From: Rhodovulum sulfidophilum
Lineage (GTDB): Bacteria > Pseudomonadota > Alphaproteobacteria > Rhodobacterales > Rhodobacteraceae
Reading direction: 5' to 3'
Assembly: GCA_003241785.1 (NCBI GenBank)
Contig: QFPW01000007.1
Coordinates: forward strand, 62,001 to 126,000
Length of the DNA: 64,000 nucleotides
Shown here piece by piece: positions 37,677 to 45,786 of the stretch. The notes below the pieces were generated by a model that ran no database searches, had not been told where the DNA came from, and saw only the letters and a list, made by a program, of their open reading frames with translations. Position 1 is the stretch's first letter. Every line of letters starts with the position of its first letter. A program made the position numbers and the translations under genes.

Positions 37677-38183
37677 CTACTTCTCGAGGGACTCGAGATA
37701 GGCGATGACGTTCGCGCGGTCCTCGGCCTTCGGCAGGCCGGCGAAGGACATCTTGGTCCCGGCGACGAAGGCGGAGGGCTTCGTCAGGAAGTGGTAGAGG
37801 TTTTCCGGGGTCCAGTTCTCGCCGTGGTTCGCCATGGCGTCGGAATAGGAATAGCCCTCGACCGAGCCGATCGGCCGGTTCACCACGTTCTCGAGATGCG
37901 GGCCGACCGCGTTCGAGCCGTCGATCTTGTGGCAGGCGGCGCATTTCTTGAACACCGCCTCGCCCTTGGTCGCGTCGGCCGCGGCCACGAGCGCGGCGAC
38001 GTCCTCGGTCGGCGCGGCTTCGCCGCCGCCTTCGCCCGCGCCCTCCTCGGGCACGTTGACGACATAGGCGACTTCCTCGCTGTGCGTGTCGAAGATCAGG
38101 CCGGAGAAGAAGCCGAGCAGCAGGAATACGAGGAGGCTGCCGCAGACGGCGCCGACGATCTTCGTGGTTTCCATCGTATTCAT
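37677..38183 (-). CDS. Membrane-anchored class I cytochrome c (CycM / cytochrome c-y type)
   Basis: This 168-residue protein has an uncleaved N-terminal membrane helix (residues about 8-30, IVGAVCGSLLVFLLLGFFSG), an acidic Gly/Glu/Ala linker and one heme domain. The heme site is CAACH in VFKKCAACHKIDG; the axial Met is in GTKMSFAGL. This layout matches the CycM / cytochrome c-552 / c-y electron carriers that link the bc1 complex to terminal oxidases or to the photosynthetic reaction centre in alphaproteobacteria. It is divergent from pheA, with 201 bases between starts. ATG at 38174 is an alternative start. Confidence 0.92.
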   Translation of the reverse strand: MNTMETTKIVGAVCGSLLVFLLLGFFSGLIFDTHSEEVAYVVNVPEEGAGEGGGEAAPTEDVAALVAAADATKGEAVFKKCAACHKIDGSNAVGPHLENVVNRPIGSVEGYSYSDAMANHGENWTPENLYHFLTKPSAFVAGTKMSFAGLPKAEDRANVIAYLESLEK

Positions 38184-38384
38184 GGGTCAGGGCACCTTTC
38201 CGCGGCGGCTTGGGTGGCTGGCTTTTCCGGATGTTCTACCCGCAACCTCATCGAGCGCGCAAGTCCGCCCGACGCGACCGATCGACCGGGCCCGGGCCGC
38301 CCGGGGGCCGGACGCGGCCATCTTTCATCCGCCGCGCCTTTCTGCGATGGTCCGCGCGCGTTTCAGACCAGAAGGACCCCGAGG

Positions 38385-39281
38385 ATGGGCCAGCCCGCTT
38401 CCGCCACCACCAACACGATCTCGTTCCAGGGAACCCGGGGCGCCTATTCGCACCAGGCCTGCGCCGAGGTCTTTCCCGGCATGGAGGCGCTGCCCTGCGC
38501 GACCTTCGAGGATGCGATCGCGGCGGTCTGGGAGGGGCGGGCGGATCTCGCGATGCTGCCGGTCGAGAATTCCACCTATGGCCGGGTCGCCGACATCCAC
38601 CACCTGCTGCCGGAATCCGGGCTCCACATCATCGGCGAGCATTTCCTGCGCGTGCACATCAACCTGCTCGGGGTGCCCGGCGCGCGGATCGAGGACATCC
38701 GCGCGGCGATGAGCCATACCGTGCTGCTCGGCCAGTGCCGGACCTTCCTGCGCGAGCATGGCATCGCGCCGCGCACCGGCGCGGATACCGCGGGCTCGGC
38801 CGAGATCGTCGCGGCGACCGGCGACCGGAGCCTCGCGGGCCTCGCCTCCGAGCTCGCGGGCGAGATCTACGGGCTCGAGGTGCTGGCGCGGCATATCGAG
38901 GACCAGAAGAACAACACCACGCGCTTCCTCGTCATGGCGCCGAGGCCCCGGCTCGCCGAGCGCGGCCGCGACGTGCTGACGACCTTCGTCTTCCGGGTGC
39001 GCAACCTGCCGGCCGCGCTCTACAAGGCGATGGGCGGTTTCGCGACCAACGGCGTCAACATGATCAAGCTCGAGAGCTACATGGTCGACGGCCAGTTCAC
39101 CGCGACCCAGTTCTACGCCGATATCGAGGGCCATCCCGAGGATCCGGCGGTGGCGCGCGCCTTCGAGGAGCTGCGCTACTTCACCTCGAGCCTCAGGATG
39201 CTCGGCACCTATCCCGCGCATCCCTACCGCCGCGAGCAGGCCCTCGCCGAACGCTCGCGCCTCGCGCAGCCGGTCGGCTGA
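38385..39281 (+). CDS. pheA: Prephenate dehydratase
   Basis: PheA converts prephenate to phenylpyruvate in phenylalanine synthesis. This is the 298-residue monofunctional form without a chorismate mutase domain. The catalytic domain starts ISFQGTRGAYSHQACAEVFP, includes LAMLPVENSTYGRVADIHHL, and carries the hallmark NNTTRFLVM with the catalytic Thr. A C-terminal ACT domain (about 195-280: FRVRNLPAALYKAMGGFATN then GVNMIKLESYMVDGQF) provides feedback inhibition by phenylalanine; its ESRP motif is replaced by ESYM. AAGGA and GAGG lie just before the ATG. Confidence 0.95.
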   Translation: MGQPASATTNTISFQGTRGAYSHQACAEVFPGMEALPCATFEDAIAAVWEGRADLAMLPVENSTYGRVADIHHLLPESGLHIIGEHFLRVHINLLGVPGARIEDIRAAMSHTVLLGQCRTFLREHGIAPRTGADTAGSAEIVAATGDRSLAGLASELAGEIYGLEVLARHIEDQKNNTTRFLVMAPRPRLAERGRDVLTTFVFRVRNLPAALYKAMGGFATNGVNMIKLESYMVDGQFTATQFYADIEGHPEDPAVARAFEELRYFTSSLRMLGTYPAHPYRREQALAERSRLAQPVG

Positions 39282-39325
39282 GCGGACGCCTCCGGTTCCG
39301 GCACCGAGCCCTTGCGCCGAACGAA

Positions 39326-39350
39326 CGGTAGGGCGGACCTTGGTCCGCCA
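39326..39350. repeat. Intergenic palindromic repeat, family A (copy 1)
   Basis: CGGTAGGGCGGACC followed by TTGGTCCGCCA forms an 8-bp perfect stem (39332-39339 with 39342-39349) headed by GTAGGG. A near-identical copy lies at 39526-39549. Confidence 0.75.
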
Positions 39351-39415
39351 TTCGCCGTCGCCGCGACGAGCCCCTTTCGGGAATTTGCGCGCAAGGCGCC
39401 TCCGGTGGTTCGATG

Positions 39416-39444
39416 CGCTTCCCCGGACTCGATCCGGGGCCTCG
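39416..39444. repeat. Intergenic palindromic repeat, family B (copy 1)
   Basis: CGCTTCCCCGGACTCGATCC then GGGGCCTCG: CCCCGGA (39421-39427) pairs with TCCGGGG (39433-39439). The reverse complement of this unit recurs at 39476-39504. Confidence 0.7.
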
Positions 39445-39475
39445 ACCCCATCTCAGAGCGGCCGGCCATCGGATT

Positions 39476-39504
39476 CGAGACCCCGGGTCAAGCCCGGGGA
39501 AGCG
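39476..39504. repeat. Intergenic palindromic repeat, family B (copy 2, inverted)
   Basis: CCCCGGG (39481-39487) pairs with CCCGGGG (39493-39499) around TCAAG, flanked by CGAGA on the left and AAGCG on the right. This is the inverted form of the unit at 39416-39444, including its CGCTT flank. Confidence 0.7.
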
Positions 39505-39525
39505 GGGCCCTCGCGCCGAGCGGAA

Positions 39526-39549
39526 CCGTAGGGCGGACCTCGGTCCGCC
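39526..39549. repeat. Intergenic palindromic repeat, family A (copy 2)
   Basis: CCGTAGGGCGGACC followed by TCGGTCCGCC, in the same orientation as the copy at 39326, with one loop difference (TT against TC). It ends 21 bases before the nudC stop and may also act as a transcription end for both convergent genes. Confidence 0.75.
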
Positions 39550-39570
39550 GCCTTCCGGCGCCGTCCCGCC

Positions 39571-40530
39571 TCAGTCCAGCGTATCCGCCAGCCACCTTTC
39601 GATCAGGAACCGCGCGATCGAGCCCTTGCGCGCCGGCCAGATGTCGGGGTTCAGCCCGGCGCAGGCGGCCATGGTCTCCTCGCGGGTGATCCAGCGCGCG
39701 TCCTCGAGCTCGTTCGGGTCGCGGTGGATCTCGCGGTCGAGCGCCAGGCCCTGGCAGCCGATCATCAGGCTCGACGGGAAGGGCCAGGGCTGGCTCGCGA
39801 GGTAGGTGACGGAGCCGACGTGGATGCCGGCCTCCTCCCAGGTCTCGCGGCGCACCGCGGCCTCGATCGATTCGCCGGGCTCCATGAACCCCGCGAGCAG
39901 CGAGTACATCCCCGGCGGCCAGGCGGCGTTCCGGCCGAGCAGCAGCGAGTTGCCGTGCGTGATCAGCATGATGACGCAGGGGTCGGTGCGGGGGAAATGC
40001 TGGCCGCCGCAGGCGGGGCAGACGCGCTTCCAGCCGGCGTCGGCGACCTCGGAGGGCTGGCCGCAGCGGGCGCAGAACCGGTGGCTCTCGTGCCAGGCGA
40101 GGATGCCCTTCGCCGCCGCCGCGTCGCCGGCCTCCGCCGGGGAGAGCCGCGCCATCAGCGAGCGCAGCTCCTGGAAGCGCAGGTTGGGCGGCAGGTCCGG
40201 ATGCGGCTCGCCCTCGCGGTCGGTGAAGGCGTATTCCTCGCCCGAGAGCGCGGGCCAGTCCGGGATCTCGCGGGCGAAGCGCGGCGCGCCCGCCTCGAGG
40301 CCGAGCAGGATGCCGGGCGCGGCCTGAGCGAACAGCGGATGGCCGGCCGGCAGCCAGGCGAGCGCGGCGGTCTCGGCCGCGCCATCGACGAGCGGCCGGC
40401 CGCGCGACAGCGCGAGCACGCGCGCGGCCGGATCGGAGGCCAGCATCGCCACCGCCTCGGCGTCGCCGCGCAGATGCGCCGCCCGGTCGATCGCGCCGCC
40501 CGCGAAAATCACTGATTCCGCGTCTTTCAT
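39571..40530 (-). CDS. nudC: NAD(+) diphosphatase / NAD-capped RNA decapping hydrolase NudC
   Basis: This 319-residue Nudix enzyme splits NADH/NAD+ to NMN(H) and AMP and removes NAD caps from RNA. A zinc ribbon is formed by CARCGQP and CPACGGQ in the middle of the protein. The Nudix box is GFMEPGESIEAAVRRETWEE followed by AGI. The NADH-pyrophosphatase signature SQPWPFPSS lies just after it, which sets it apart from other Nudix proteins. The start at 40530 follows GGGGAGCG; the much longer open frame to 41622 is antisense to the next gene. Confidence 0.95.
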   Translation of the reverse strand: MKDAESVIFAGGAIDRAAHLRGDAEAVAMLASDPAARVLALSRGRPLVDGAAETAALAWLPAGHPLFAQAAPGILLGLEAGAPRFAREIPDWPALSGEEYAFTDREGEPHPDLPPNLRFQELRSLMARLSPAEAGDAAAAKGILAWHESHRFCARCGQPSEVADAGWKRVCPACGGQHFPRTDPCVIMLITHGNSLLLGRNAAWPPGMYSLLAGFMEPGESIEAAVRRETWEEAGIHVGSVTYLASQPWPFPSSLMIGCQGLALDREIHRDPNELEDARWITREETMAACAGLNPDIWPARKGSIARFLIERWLADTLD

Positions 40531-40623
40531 CGCCCGCTCCCCCGCCTGACACGCGCGGCGGACCTTGCCGCGGGCGCGGGGCGGGGGCAATGTCGCGCGC
40601 CTCTGGCACCGGGAGGAACGGAC

Positions 40624-41736
40624 ATGCCCAAGGCGATCATCGTCGGCGCGGGGATCAACGGACTGGCCACCGCCTGGGGGCTGACGCGCCGCGGCTGGAC
40701 CGTGACGGTGCTCGAGGCCGGACCGCTGCCCAATCCGCGCGCCGCCTCCTTCGACCTGCACCGGCTGATCCGCGCGCAATACGGCGACGATCTCGGCGTC
40801 GCGCACCGGATCGGCGCCGCCTACGCCGCCTGGGACACGCTCTGGGCCGATCTCGGCGCCACGCATCTGATCCGCCGCGGCACGCTCGGCCTCAGCCGCG
40901 AGCCGGGCGATTTCACCGACCGGAGCCGCGCCGCCTTCGTCGCCAACGGCGCGGGCGAGGAGCTGGCGCCGGAGGAGGTCGCCGCGCGCTTCCCGCTGTT
41001 TCCGACCGAGGGGGTGCGCTTCGGGCTCTACGATCCCGCGGGCGGCATGCTGCTCGCCGACCGGATCCTGCGCGACCTGATCCGCTGGCTCGGCGCGCAC
41101 GGCGCCACGCTGCGCGCGCTCAGCCCGGTGACGGCGGTGAACCGCGCCACGGGCGAGGTGACCTTCCCCGGCGGCCGGGAGGGCGGCGACGTCACCATCC
41201 TCTCGGCGGGCGTCGGCCTGCCGGCGCTCGCGCCCGATCTCGCCGGGGCGCTGGCGCCCTATCGCGCGACGATCCTCTATTGCAACCCCGCCCCTGAGGA
41301 GGCCGCGCTCTGGGAGACGGCGCCCTGCTGGACCGACCTCGGCGGCGTTCACGAGGAGCTCTGGGGCATCGCCCCGGCGCCGGGCCTGCCGCTCAAGATC
41401 GGCAATGGCGTGCTGACCGGCCCGGGCGATCCCGCCACCCAGCGGCTCGCGACCCACGCCGACGTCGCGGCGACTCTCGCCGCCTATCGCGGGCGGATCA
41501 GGGGCGCCGAGCGGATCACCCCGCTCGATCTCGCGGTCAATTTCTACCTGATGGCGCCCGACGGCCGCTTCGTCGTCGCGCGCGACGGCCGGACCGTGCT
41601 GCTCTCGGCGGATTCGGGCCATGGCTTCAAGTTCGGCGCGCTGACCGGCCTCGACCTCGCCGCGGCGCTCGACGGCGGCGATTTCGCCGCCGGCGCCGCG
41701 CGGATCACCGGGGCGGGCGTCGTCGCGGCGGCTTGA
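40624..41736 (+). CDS. FAD-dependent oxidoreductase (DAO / sarcosine oxidase-like)
   Basis: This 370-residue flavoprotein of the D-amino-acid oxidase superfamily has the FAD-binding Rossmann motif IIVGAGINGLATAWGLTRRG at residues 5-24 and a C-terminal flavin-contact segment with RTVLLSADSGHGFKFGALTG, typical of monomeric sarcosine oxidase and N-methyltryptophan oxidase relatives. It should oxidise a secondary or N-methylated amine. The substrate cannot be told. GGGAGGAA lies 8 bases upstream of the ATG. It is divergent from nudC, and its stop codon lies inside the -35 box of the SRP RNA promoter. Confidence 0.87.
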   Translation: MPKAIIVGAGINGLATAWGLTRRGWTVTVLEAGPLPNPRAASFDLHRLIRAQYGDDLGVAHRIGAAYAAWDTLWADLGATHLIRRGTLGLSREPGDFTDRSRAAFVANGAGEELAPEEVAARFPLFPTEGVRFGLYDPAGGMLLADRILRDLIRWLGAHGATLRALSPVTAVNRATGEVTFPGGREGGDVTILSAGVGLPALAPDLAGALAPYRATILYCNPAPEEAALWETAPCWTDLGGVHEELWGIAPAPGLPLKIGNGVLTGPGDPATQRLATHADVAATLAAYRGRIRGAERITPLDLAVNFYLMAPDGRFVVARDGRTVLLSADSGHGFKFGALTGLDLAAALDGGDFAAGAARITGAGVVAAA

Positions 41737-41761
41737 ACCCGCCCGCCGCCCCCGCTATATG
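41733..41761 (+). promoter_or_regulatory. Sigma-70 type promoter of the SRP RNA gene
   Basis: TTGAAC (41733-41738) and TATATG (41756-41761) are separated by 17 bases, and the mapped 5' end of the RNA (41769) lies 8 bases after the -10 box. This is the clearest housekeeping promoter in the window. The -35 box contains the TGA stop codon of the upstream gene. Confidence 0.8.
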
Positions 41762-41768
41762 ACCCCCC

Positions 41769-41861
41769 GAGAGGTTGGCGCGGGCAGGCGCCCCGCCAAC
41801 CCGGTCAGGTCCGGAAGGAAGCAGCCGTAACGGGACCCGCTTGGGTCGCTGTCAGCCTCTC
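41769..41861 (+). ncRNA. ffs: Signal recognition particle RNA (small bacterial type, 4.5S)
   Basis: The conserved SRP RNA core GGTCAGGTCCGGAAGGAAGC continues as AGCCGTAAC at 41803-41831; it is the Ffh-binding symmetric loop and GGAA tetraloop region. The outer ends GAGAGGTTG (41769-41777) and CAGCCTCTC (41853-41861) pair to close a single long hairpin of about 93 bases, the size of small SRP RNAs. The RNA joins Ffh to target nascent membrane proteins. It lies just upstream of dnaX, an arrangement common in bacteria (ffs-dnaX-ybaB-recR). There is no obvious T-run terminator after it. Confidence 0.96.
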
Positions 41862-42009
41862 ACCCCGTATCCTCCCCGGAGAGGGTGCTCCCCCCGCATC
41901 GGCGTGACACCGCGCGCGGGCCTCCTGGCCCGGCGGGGATCGTCGCTTGCCGCCGGGGGAGTCGGCCTCTAGTCTGGCGGCGACCCGAAGGACGAACGAC
42001 GAAGGCGCG

Positions 42010-43779
42010 ATGCAGGACGTGACCCCGAAACCGGACGAGGCCGGCGCCTACCGCGTTCTCGCGCGGAAGTACCGGCCGCAGACCTTCGCCGATCTCGTCG
42101 GCCAGGAGGCGATGGTCCGGACGCTGCGCAACGCCTTCGAATCCGACCGCATCGCCCATGCCTTCATCCTGACCGGCGTCCGCGGCGTCGGCAAGACCAC
42201 GACCGCGCGCATCATCGCCAAGGGCCTCAACTGCGTCGGCGCCGACGGGACCGGCGGGCCGACGATCGAGCCCTGCGGCGTCTGCGACAGCTGCCGCGCC
42301 ATCGCCGAGGGGCGCCACGTCGACGTGCTCGAGATGGACGCCGCCTCGCGCACCGGCGTCGGCGACATCCGCGAGATCATCGACAGCGTCGCCTACCGGG
42401 CGGCCTCGGCGCGCTACAAGGTCTACATCATCGACGAGGTGCACATGCTCAGCACCTCGGCCTTCAACGCGCTCCTCAAGACGCTCGAGGAGCCGCCGGC
42501 GCATGTGAAATTCCTCTTCGCCACCACCGAGATCCGCAAGGTGCCGGTCACCGTGCTCTCGCGCTGCCAGCGCTTCGACCTGCGGCGGATCGAGCCCGAG
42601 ACGATGATCGCGCTGCTCTCGGGCATCGTCGCGAAGGAGGGCGTGGCGATCGCGCCCGACGCGCTGGCGCTCATCGTGCGCGCCTCCGAGGGGTCGGCGC
42701 GCGACGCGCTGTCGCTGCTCGACCAGGCGATCGCGCATGGCGCGGGCGAGACCGGCGCGGCCGAGGTGCGGGCGATGCTGGGCCTCGCCGACCGCGGCCG
42801 GGTGCTCGATCTCTTCGAGGCGATCATGCGCGGCGACGCGAGGGGCGCGCTCGCCGAATTCGGCGCGCAATACGCCGGCGGCGCCGATCCGATGGCGGTG
42901 ATGCGCGACCTCGCCGAGGTGACGCACTGGGTCTCGATGGTGCGGCTGACGCCCGAGGTGGCCGAGGATCCGACCATCGGCCCGGACGAGCGCGCGCGCG
43001 GCCTCGACTTCGCCGGCCGGCTCGGGATGCGCGCGCTGACGCGGACCTGGCAGATGCTCCTGAAGGCGCTCGAGGAAGTGGGCTCGGCGCCGAACGCGAT
43101 GATGGCGGCCGAGATGGCGATCATCCGCCTCACCCATGTCGCCGACCTGCCGAGCCCGGAGGAGCTGGTGCGCCGCCTCGCGGACGCGCCCCCGCCGGCG
43201 GCGGCGCCGATCGCCCCCGCGCCGGCGCCCGAGGCGCCCCGGCCGCGCGCCTCGCTCGGGTCGGGCGGGGGGATCACCCAGGCGGTGGCGGCGCCCGCGA
43301 CCCCCGTCGCCGCGCCGGCGGCCGCGCCGGGGCCGCTCGCCCGCTACGCCGAATTCGCCGACGTGCTGGCGCTCGTGCGCGCCCGGCGCGACCTCAGCCT
43401 GCTGGTCGAGATCGAGCGCGGCGTGCGGCTCGTGCATTACGCGCCGGGCCGGATCGAATTCGAGCCGGCCGACGACGCGGCGCCCGAGCTCGCGGCGCGG
43501 ATCGCGCAGCGCCTCAGGGACTGGACCGGCGCGCGCTGGGGCGTGTCGATCGTGGGCTCCGGCGGCGGGGCGACGATCGCCGAGCAGCGCGCCGAGGCGC
43601 GCGGCACCCTGCATGCGCGGGCGGCGGAGCATCCGCTGGTCCGCGCGGTGCTCGACGCCTTTCCCGGCGCCGAGATCAAGGACGTGCGCCCCCCCGAGGC
43701 GCCGCTGATGGACCCGGCCGCTCCCGAGGAGCTGACCGAGGAGGACGACGATGATTGGGACCCTTTCGCGGAGGAATAG
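42010..43779 (+). CDS. dnaX: DNA polymerase III subunits gamma/tau
   Basis: DnaX is the clamp-loader ATPase of the replicative polymerase. The 589-residue protein has Walker A LTGVRGVGKTTTAR, a zinc module with CGVCDSC, Walker B VYIIDEVHMLS, and sensor/arginine-finger region ATTEIRKVPVTVLSRCQRFD. The Pro/Ala-rich linker at about 400-450 leads into the tau-specific C-terminal part, ending in an acidic tail (EEDDDDWDPFAEE). I saw no E. coli-style A-rich slippery site, so a short gamma form is not evident. The start at 42010 has GAAGG upstream; the frame extends to 41947 without support. Confidence 0.96.
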   Translation: MQDVTPKPDEAGAYRVLARKYRPQTFADLVGQEAMVRTLRNAFESDRIAHAFILTGVRGVGKTTTARIIAKGLNCVGADGTGGPTIEPCGVCDSCRAIAEGRHVDVLEMDAASRTGVGDIREIIDSVAYRAASARYKVYIIDEVHMLSTSAFNALLKTLEEPPAHVKFLFATTEIRKVPVTVLSRCQRFDLRRIEPETMIALLSGIVAKEGVAIAPDALALIVRASEGSARDALSLLDQAIAHGAGETGAAEVRAMLGLADRGRVLDLFEAIMRGDARGALAEFGAQYAGGADPMAVMRDLAEVTHWVSMVRLTPEVAEDPTIGPDERARGLDFAGRLGMRALTRTWQMLLKALEEVGSAPNAMMAAEMAIIRLTHVADLPSPEELVRRLADAPPPAAAPIAPAPAPEAPRPRASLGSGGGITQAVAAPATPVAAPAAAPGPLARYAEFADVLALVRARRDLSLLVEIERGVRLVHYAPGRIEFEPADDAAPELAARIAQRLRDWTGARWGVSIVGSGGGATIAEQRAEARGTLHARAAEHPLVRAVLDAFPGAEIKDVRPPEAPLMDPAAPEELTEEDDDDWDPFAEE

Positions 43780-43782
43780 GAC

Positions 43783-44127
43783 ATGCTGAAAGGACTCGGC
43801 CAGCTTGGCGACATGGCCAAGATCATGAAGCAGGCGCAGGAGATGCAGACCCGGATGGGCGACGCCCAGGCGCGGCTCGACGGCATCGAGGTGGTGGGCG
43901 AGGCCGGCGCCGGGCTCGTCAAGGTGACGGCGACCGCCAAGGGCCAGATCAAGGGCGTGGCGATCGACCCGAGCCTGTTCGCGCCGGATGAGAAGGAAGT
44001 GGTCGAGGACCTGATCGTCGCGGCGATCCAGGACGCCCAGGCCCGCGCCGCCGCCGCCGCCCAGGCGGAGATGGCGAAGGTGACCGAGGGGTTCGACCTG
44101 CCCGCGGGGATGAAGCTGCCCTTCTGA
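43783..44127 (+). CDS. ybaB: YbaB/EbfC-family nucleoid-associated protein
   Basis: This 114-residue DNA-binding protein has the tweezers-like EbfC fold. The N-terminal helix MAKIMKQAQEMQTRMGDAQA, the beta sheet VKVTATAKGQIKGVAIDPSL and the C-terminal helix with EVVEDLIVAAIQDAQARAAA are all recognisable. It starts 4 bases after dnaX and precedes recR; the dnaX-ybaB-recR order is highly conserved. Its precise role is unclear, though links to recombination and nucleoid organisation have been described. Confidence 0.95.
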   Translation: MLKGLGQLGDMAKIMKQAQEMQTRMGDAQARLDGIEVVGEAGAGLVKVTATAKGQIKGVAIDPSLFAPDEKEVVEDLIVAAIQDAQARAAAAAQAEMAKVTEGFDLPAGMKLPF

Positions 44128-44147
44128 GGCGCGGCGGGCTGAGCGAA

Positions 44148-44202
44148 GGTGGGCGGAATCGCCCACCCTACGCGCGTGGTGGGCGGAATCGCCCACCCTA
44201 CG
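44148..44202. repeat. Two direct copies of a palindromic repeat before recR
   Basis: GGTGGGCGGAATCGCCCACC followed by CTACG occurs at 44148-44172 and again at 44178-44202. Each copy folds on itself (GGTGGGCG with CGCCCACC around a short loop). Confidence 0.8.
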
Positions 44203-44218
44203 GCGCGGCGGGTCACTG

Positions 44219-44242
44219 CGTAGGGTGGGCGATACGCCCACC
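44219..44242. repeat. Inverted third copy of the palindromic repeat before recR
   Basis: CGTAGGGTGGGCGATACGCC followed by CACC is the reverse complement of the two copies upstream, with a small loop difference. It ends 18 bases before the recR ATG. The CGTAGGG head is shared with the family A repeats at 39.3-39.5 kb. Confidence 0.8.
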
Positions 44243-44260
44243 ATCTGGGGGATCGACCAC

Positions 44261-44863
44261 ATGGCGGGCGGACCGGAGGATTCGGTCGAGAGGCTGATCG
44301 GGCTGATGGCCCGGCTGCCGGGGCTCGGGCCGCGTTCGGCGCGGCGCGCCGTCCTGCAGATGATCCGCCGCCGCGCCTTCCTGCTCGACCCGCTCGTCGC
44401 CGCGGTCGCCGAGGTCGCGGCGACGGCGCGCGAATGCGAGCGCTGCGGCAATATCGCGACGGGGCCCCTCTGCGCGATCTGCGCCGATCCGCGCCGCGCC
44501 ACCGGCGAGATCTGCGTGGTCGAAGGCGTGGCCGATCTCTGGGCGATGGAGCGGGGCGGCGCCTTCCGCGGCCGCTACCACGTGCTCGGCGGCGTGCTCT
44601 CGGCGCTCGACGGCGTGGGTCCCGAGCAGCTCCGCATCCCCGATCTCGTCGCCCGCGCCGGGACGGAGGGCACGCGCGAGGTGATCCTCGCGCTCAACGC
44701 CACCGTCGACGGCCAGACCACCGCGCATTACATCGCCGACCAACTCGGCCCGCTCGGCCTCGCCGTCACCACGCTCGCCAAGGGCGTGCCGGTCGGGGGC
44801 GAGCTCGACTATCTCGACGACGGCACCATCGGCGCGGCCCTCTCGGCGCGGCGCGCGATCTGA
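44261..44863 (+). CDS. recR: Recombination mediator protein RecR
   Basis: RecR works with RecO/RecF to load RecA on gapped DNA. The 200-residue protein has the N-terminal helix-hairpin-helix (LMARLPGLGPRSARRAVLQM), a zinc finger with CERCGN and CAICADP, a Toprim domain (ICVVEGVADLWAMERGGAFR; YHVLGGVLSALDGVGPEQLR) and the C-terminal KGVPVGGELDYLDDGTIGAA. The ATG at 44261 begins the conserved part; a possible earlier start at 44225 would translate part of a palindromic repeat. The spacer to ybaB is filled by that repeat cluster. Confidence 0.95.
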   Translation: MAGGPEDSVERLIGLMARLPGLGPRSARRAVLQMIRRRAFLLDPLVAAVAEVAATARECERCGNIATGPLCAICADPRRATGEICVVEGVADLWAMERGGAFRGRYHVLGGVLSALDGVGPEQLRIPDLVARAGTEGTREVILALNATVDGQTTAHYIADQLGPLGLAVTTLAKGVPVGGELDYLDDGTIGAALSARRAI

Positions 44864-44870
44864 CCCGGCG

Positions 44871-45782
44871 ATGATCGTCCGCCCGCGCCCCACGATCTTC
44901 AGCCTGTTCTTCATCCTGCGCGGCTCGATCCTGCCGAGCATCCTGCCGCGGCTGATCCTCGTCTTCACCCTGTCCATGCTGATCGTGCTGGGGCACGCCT
45001 TCGCGCCGGAGGTCGTGGGCGCCTTCGACGGCGCGCCCTTCGCGCTGGTCGGGATCGCGCTCTCGGTCTTCCTCGGCTCGCGCAACAGCGCCTGCTACGA
45101 CCGCTGGTGGGAGGCGCGCAAGGCCTGGGGCGCGCTGATGTCCTCGGGACGCGGCCTCGGGCGGGCGACGCTGATCCTGGGCGCGGAGGCGCCCGCGCGC
45201 CGGCTGCTCCTGACGCGCGTCATCGCCTTCGCCCAGGCGATGGTCCCGCATCTTCGCAACGGCGCCACCCGGGACCGCGCCGCCGGCCTGCTGCCGGAGG
45301 ACCTGCGCGCGGCCTATCTCGAGAGCGCCAACGGGCCCGACCTGATCCTCGCAAGCCTCGCCGGGATCCTCGCCGGGGAGCGCCGCGCCGGGCGGCTCAG
45401 CGATGTCGAATGGCGCGCGCTCGACGACTACGTCCAGCGCATGGGCGAGATGCAGTCGGCCTGCGAGCGTATCCGGCAGACCCCGGTGCCCTTCGGCTAC
45501 ACGCTGCTCCTGCACCGGACCGCGTTCATCTTCTGCCTGCTGCTGCCCTTCGGCTTCGTCAACGTGCTCGGCTATTTCACGCCCTTCGCGAGCACGCTGG
45601 TCGCCTATGCGATCTTCGGGCTCGACGCGCTCGGCGACGAGCTGGAGCGCCCGTTCGGCAGCCAGCCCAACGACCTGCCGATCGCGGCGCTCGCCGACAC
45701 GCTCGAGATCAACCTGCGCGCGGCGATGGGCGAGACCGACCTGCCGGCGCCGCCGGCGCCGCGGGATTTCATCCTGCTCTGA
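44871..45782 (+). CDS. Bestrophin-like membrane protein (YneE/UPF0187 family)
   Basis: This 303-residue inner-membrane protein is of the bacterial bestrophin family, which forms pentameric ion channels. N-terminal landmark: ILRGSILPSILPRLILVFTL. The family hallmark ALSVFLGSRNSACYDRWWEARKAWG (residues about 63-87) and the C-terminal GLDALGDELERPFGSQPNDL match bacterial members. About four hydrophobic helices are present. The ion carried is not predictable from sequence. It starts 8 bases after recR and is probably read through from that operon. Confidence 0.9.
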   Translation: MIVRPRPTIFSLFFILRGSILPSILPRLILVFTLSMLIVLGHAFAPEVVGAFDGAPFALVGIALSVFLGSRNSACYDRWWEARKAWGALMSSGRGLGRATLILGAEAPARRLLLTRVIAFAQAMVPHLRNGATRDRAAGLLPEDLRAAYLESANGPDLILASLAGILAGERRAGRLSDVEWRALDDYVQRMGEMQSACERIRQTPVPFGYTLLLHRTAFIFCLLLPFGFVNVLGYFTPFASTLVAYAIFGLDALGDELERPFGSQPNDLPIAALADTLEINLRAAMGETDLPAPPAPRDFILL

Positions 45783-45786
45783 GCGT

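Noticed and set aside
39282..39570. Small coding frames in the pheA-nudC spacer
   Set aside because: The open frames (up to about 130 codons) run through the palindromic repeats and have Arg/Pro/Ser-rich products with no start context.
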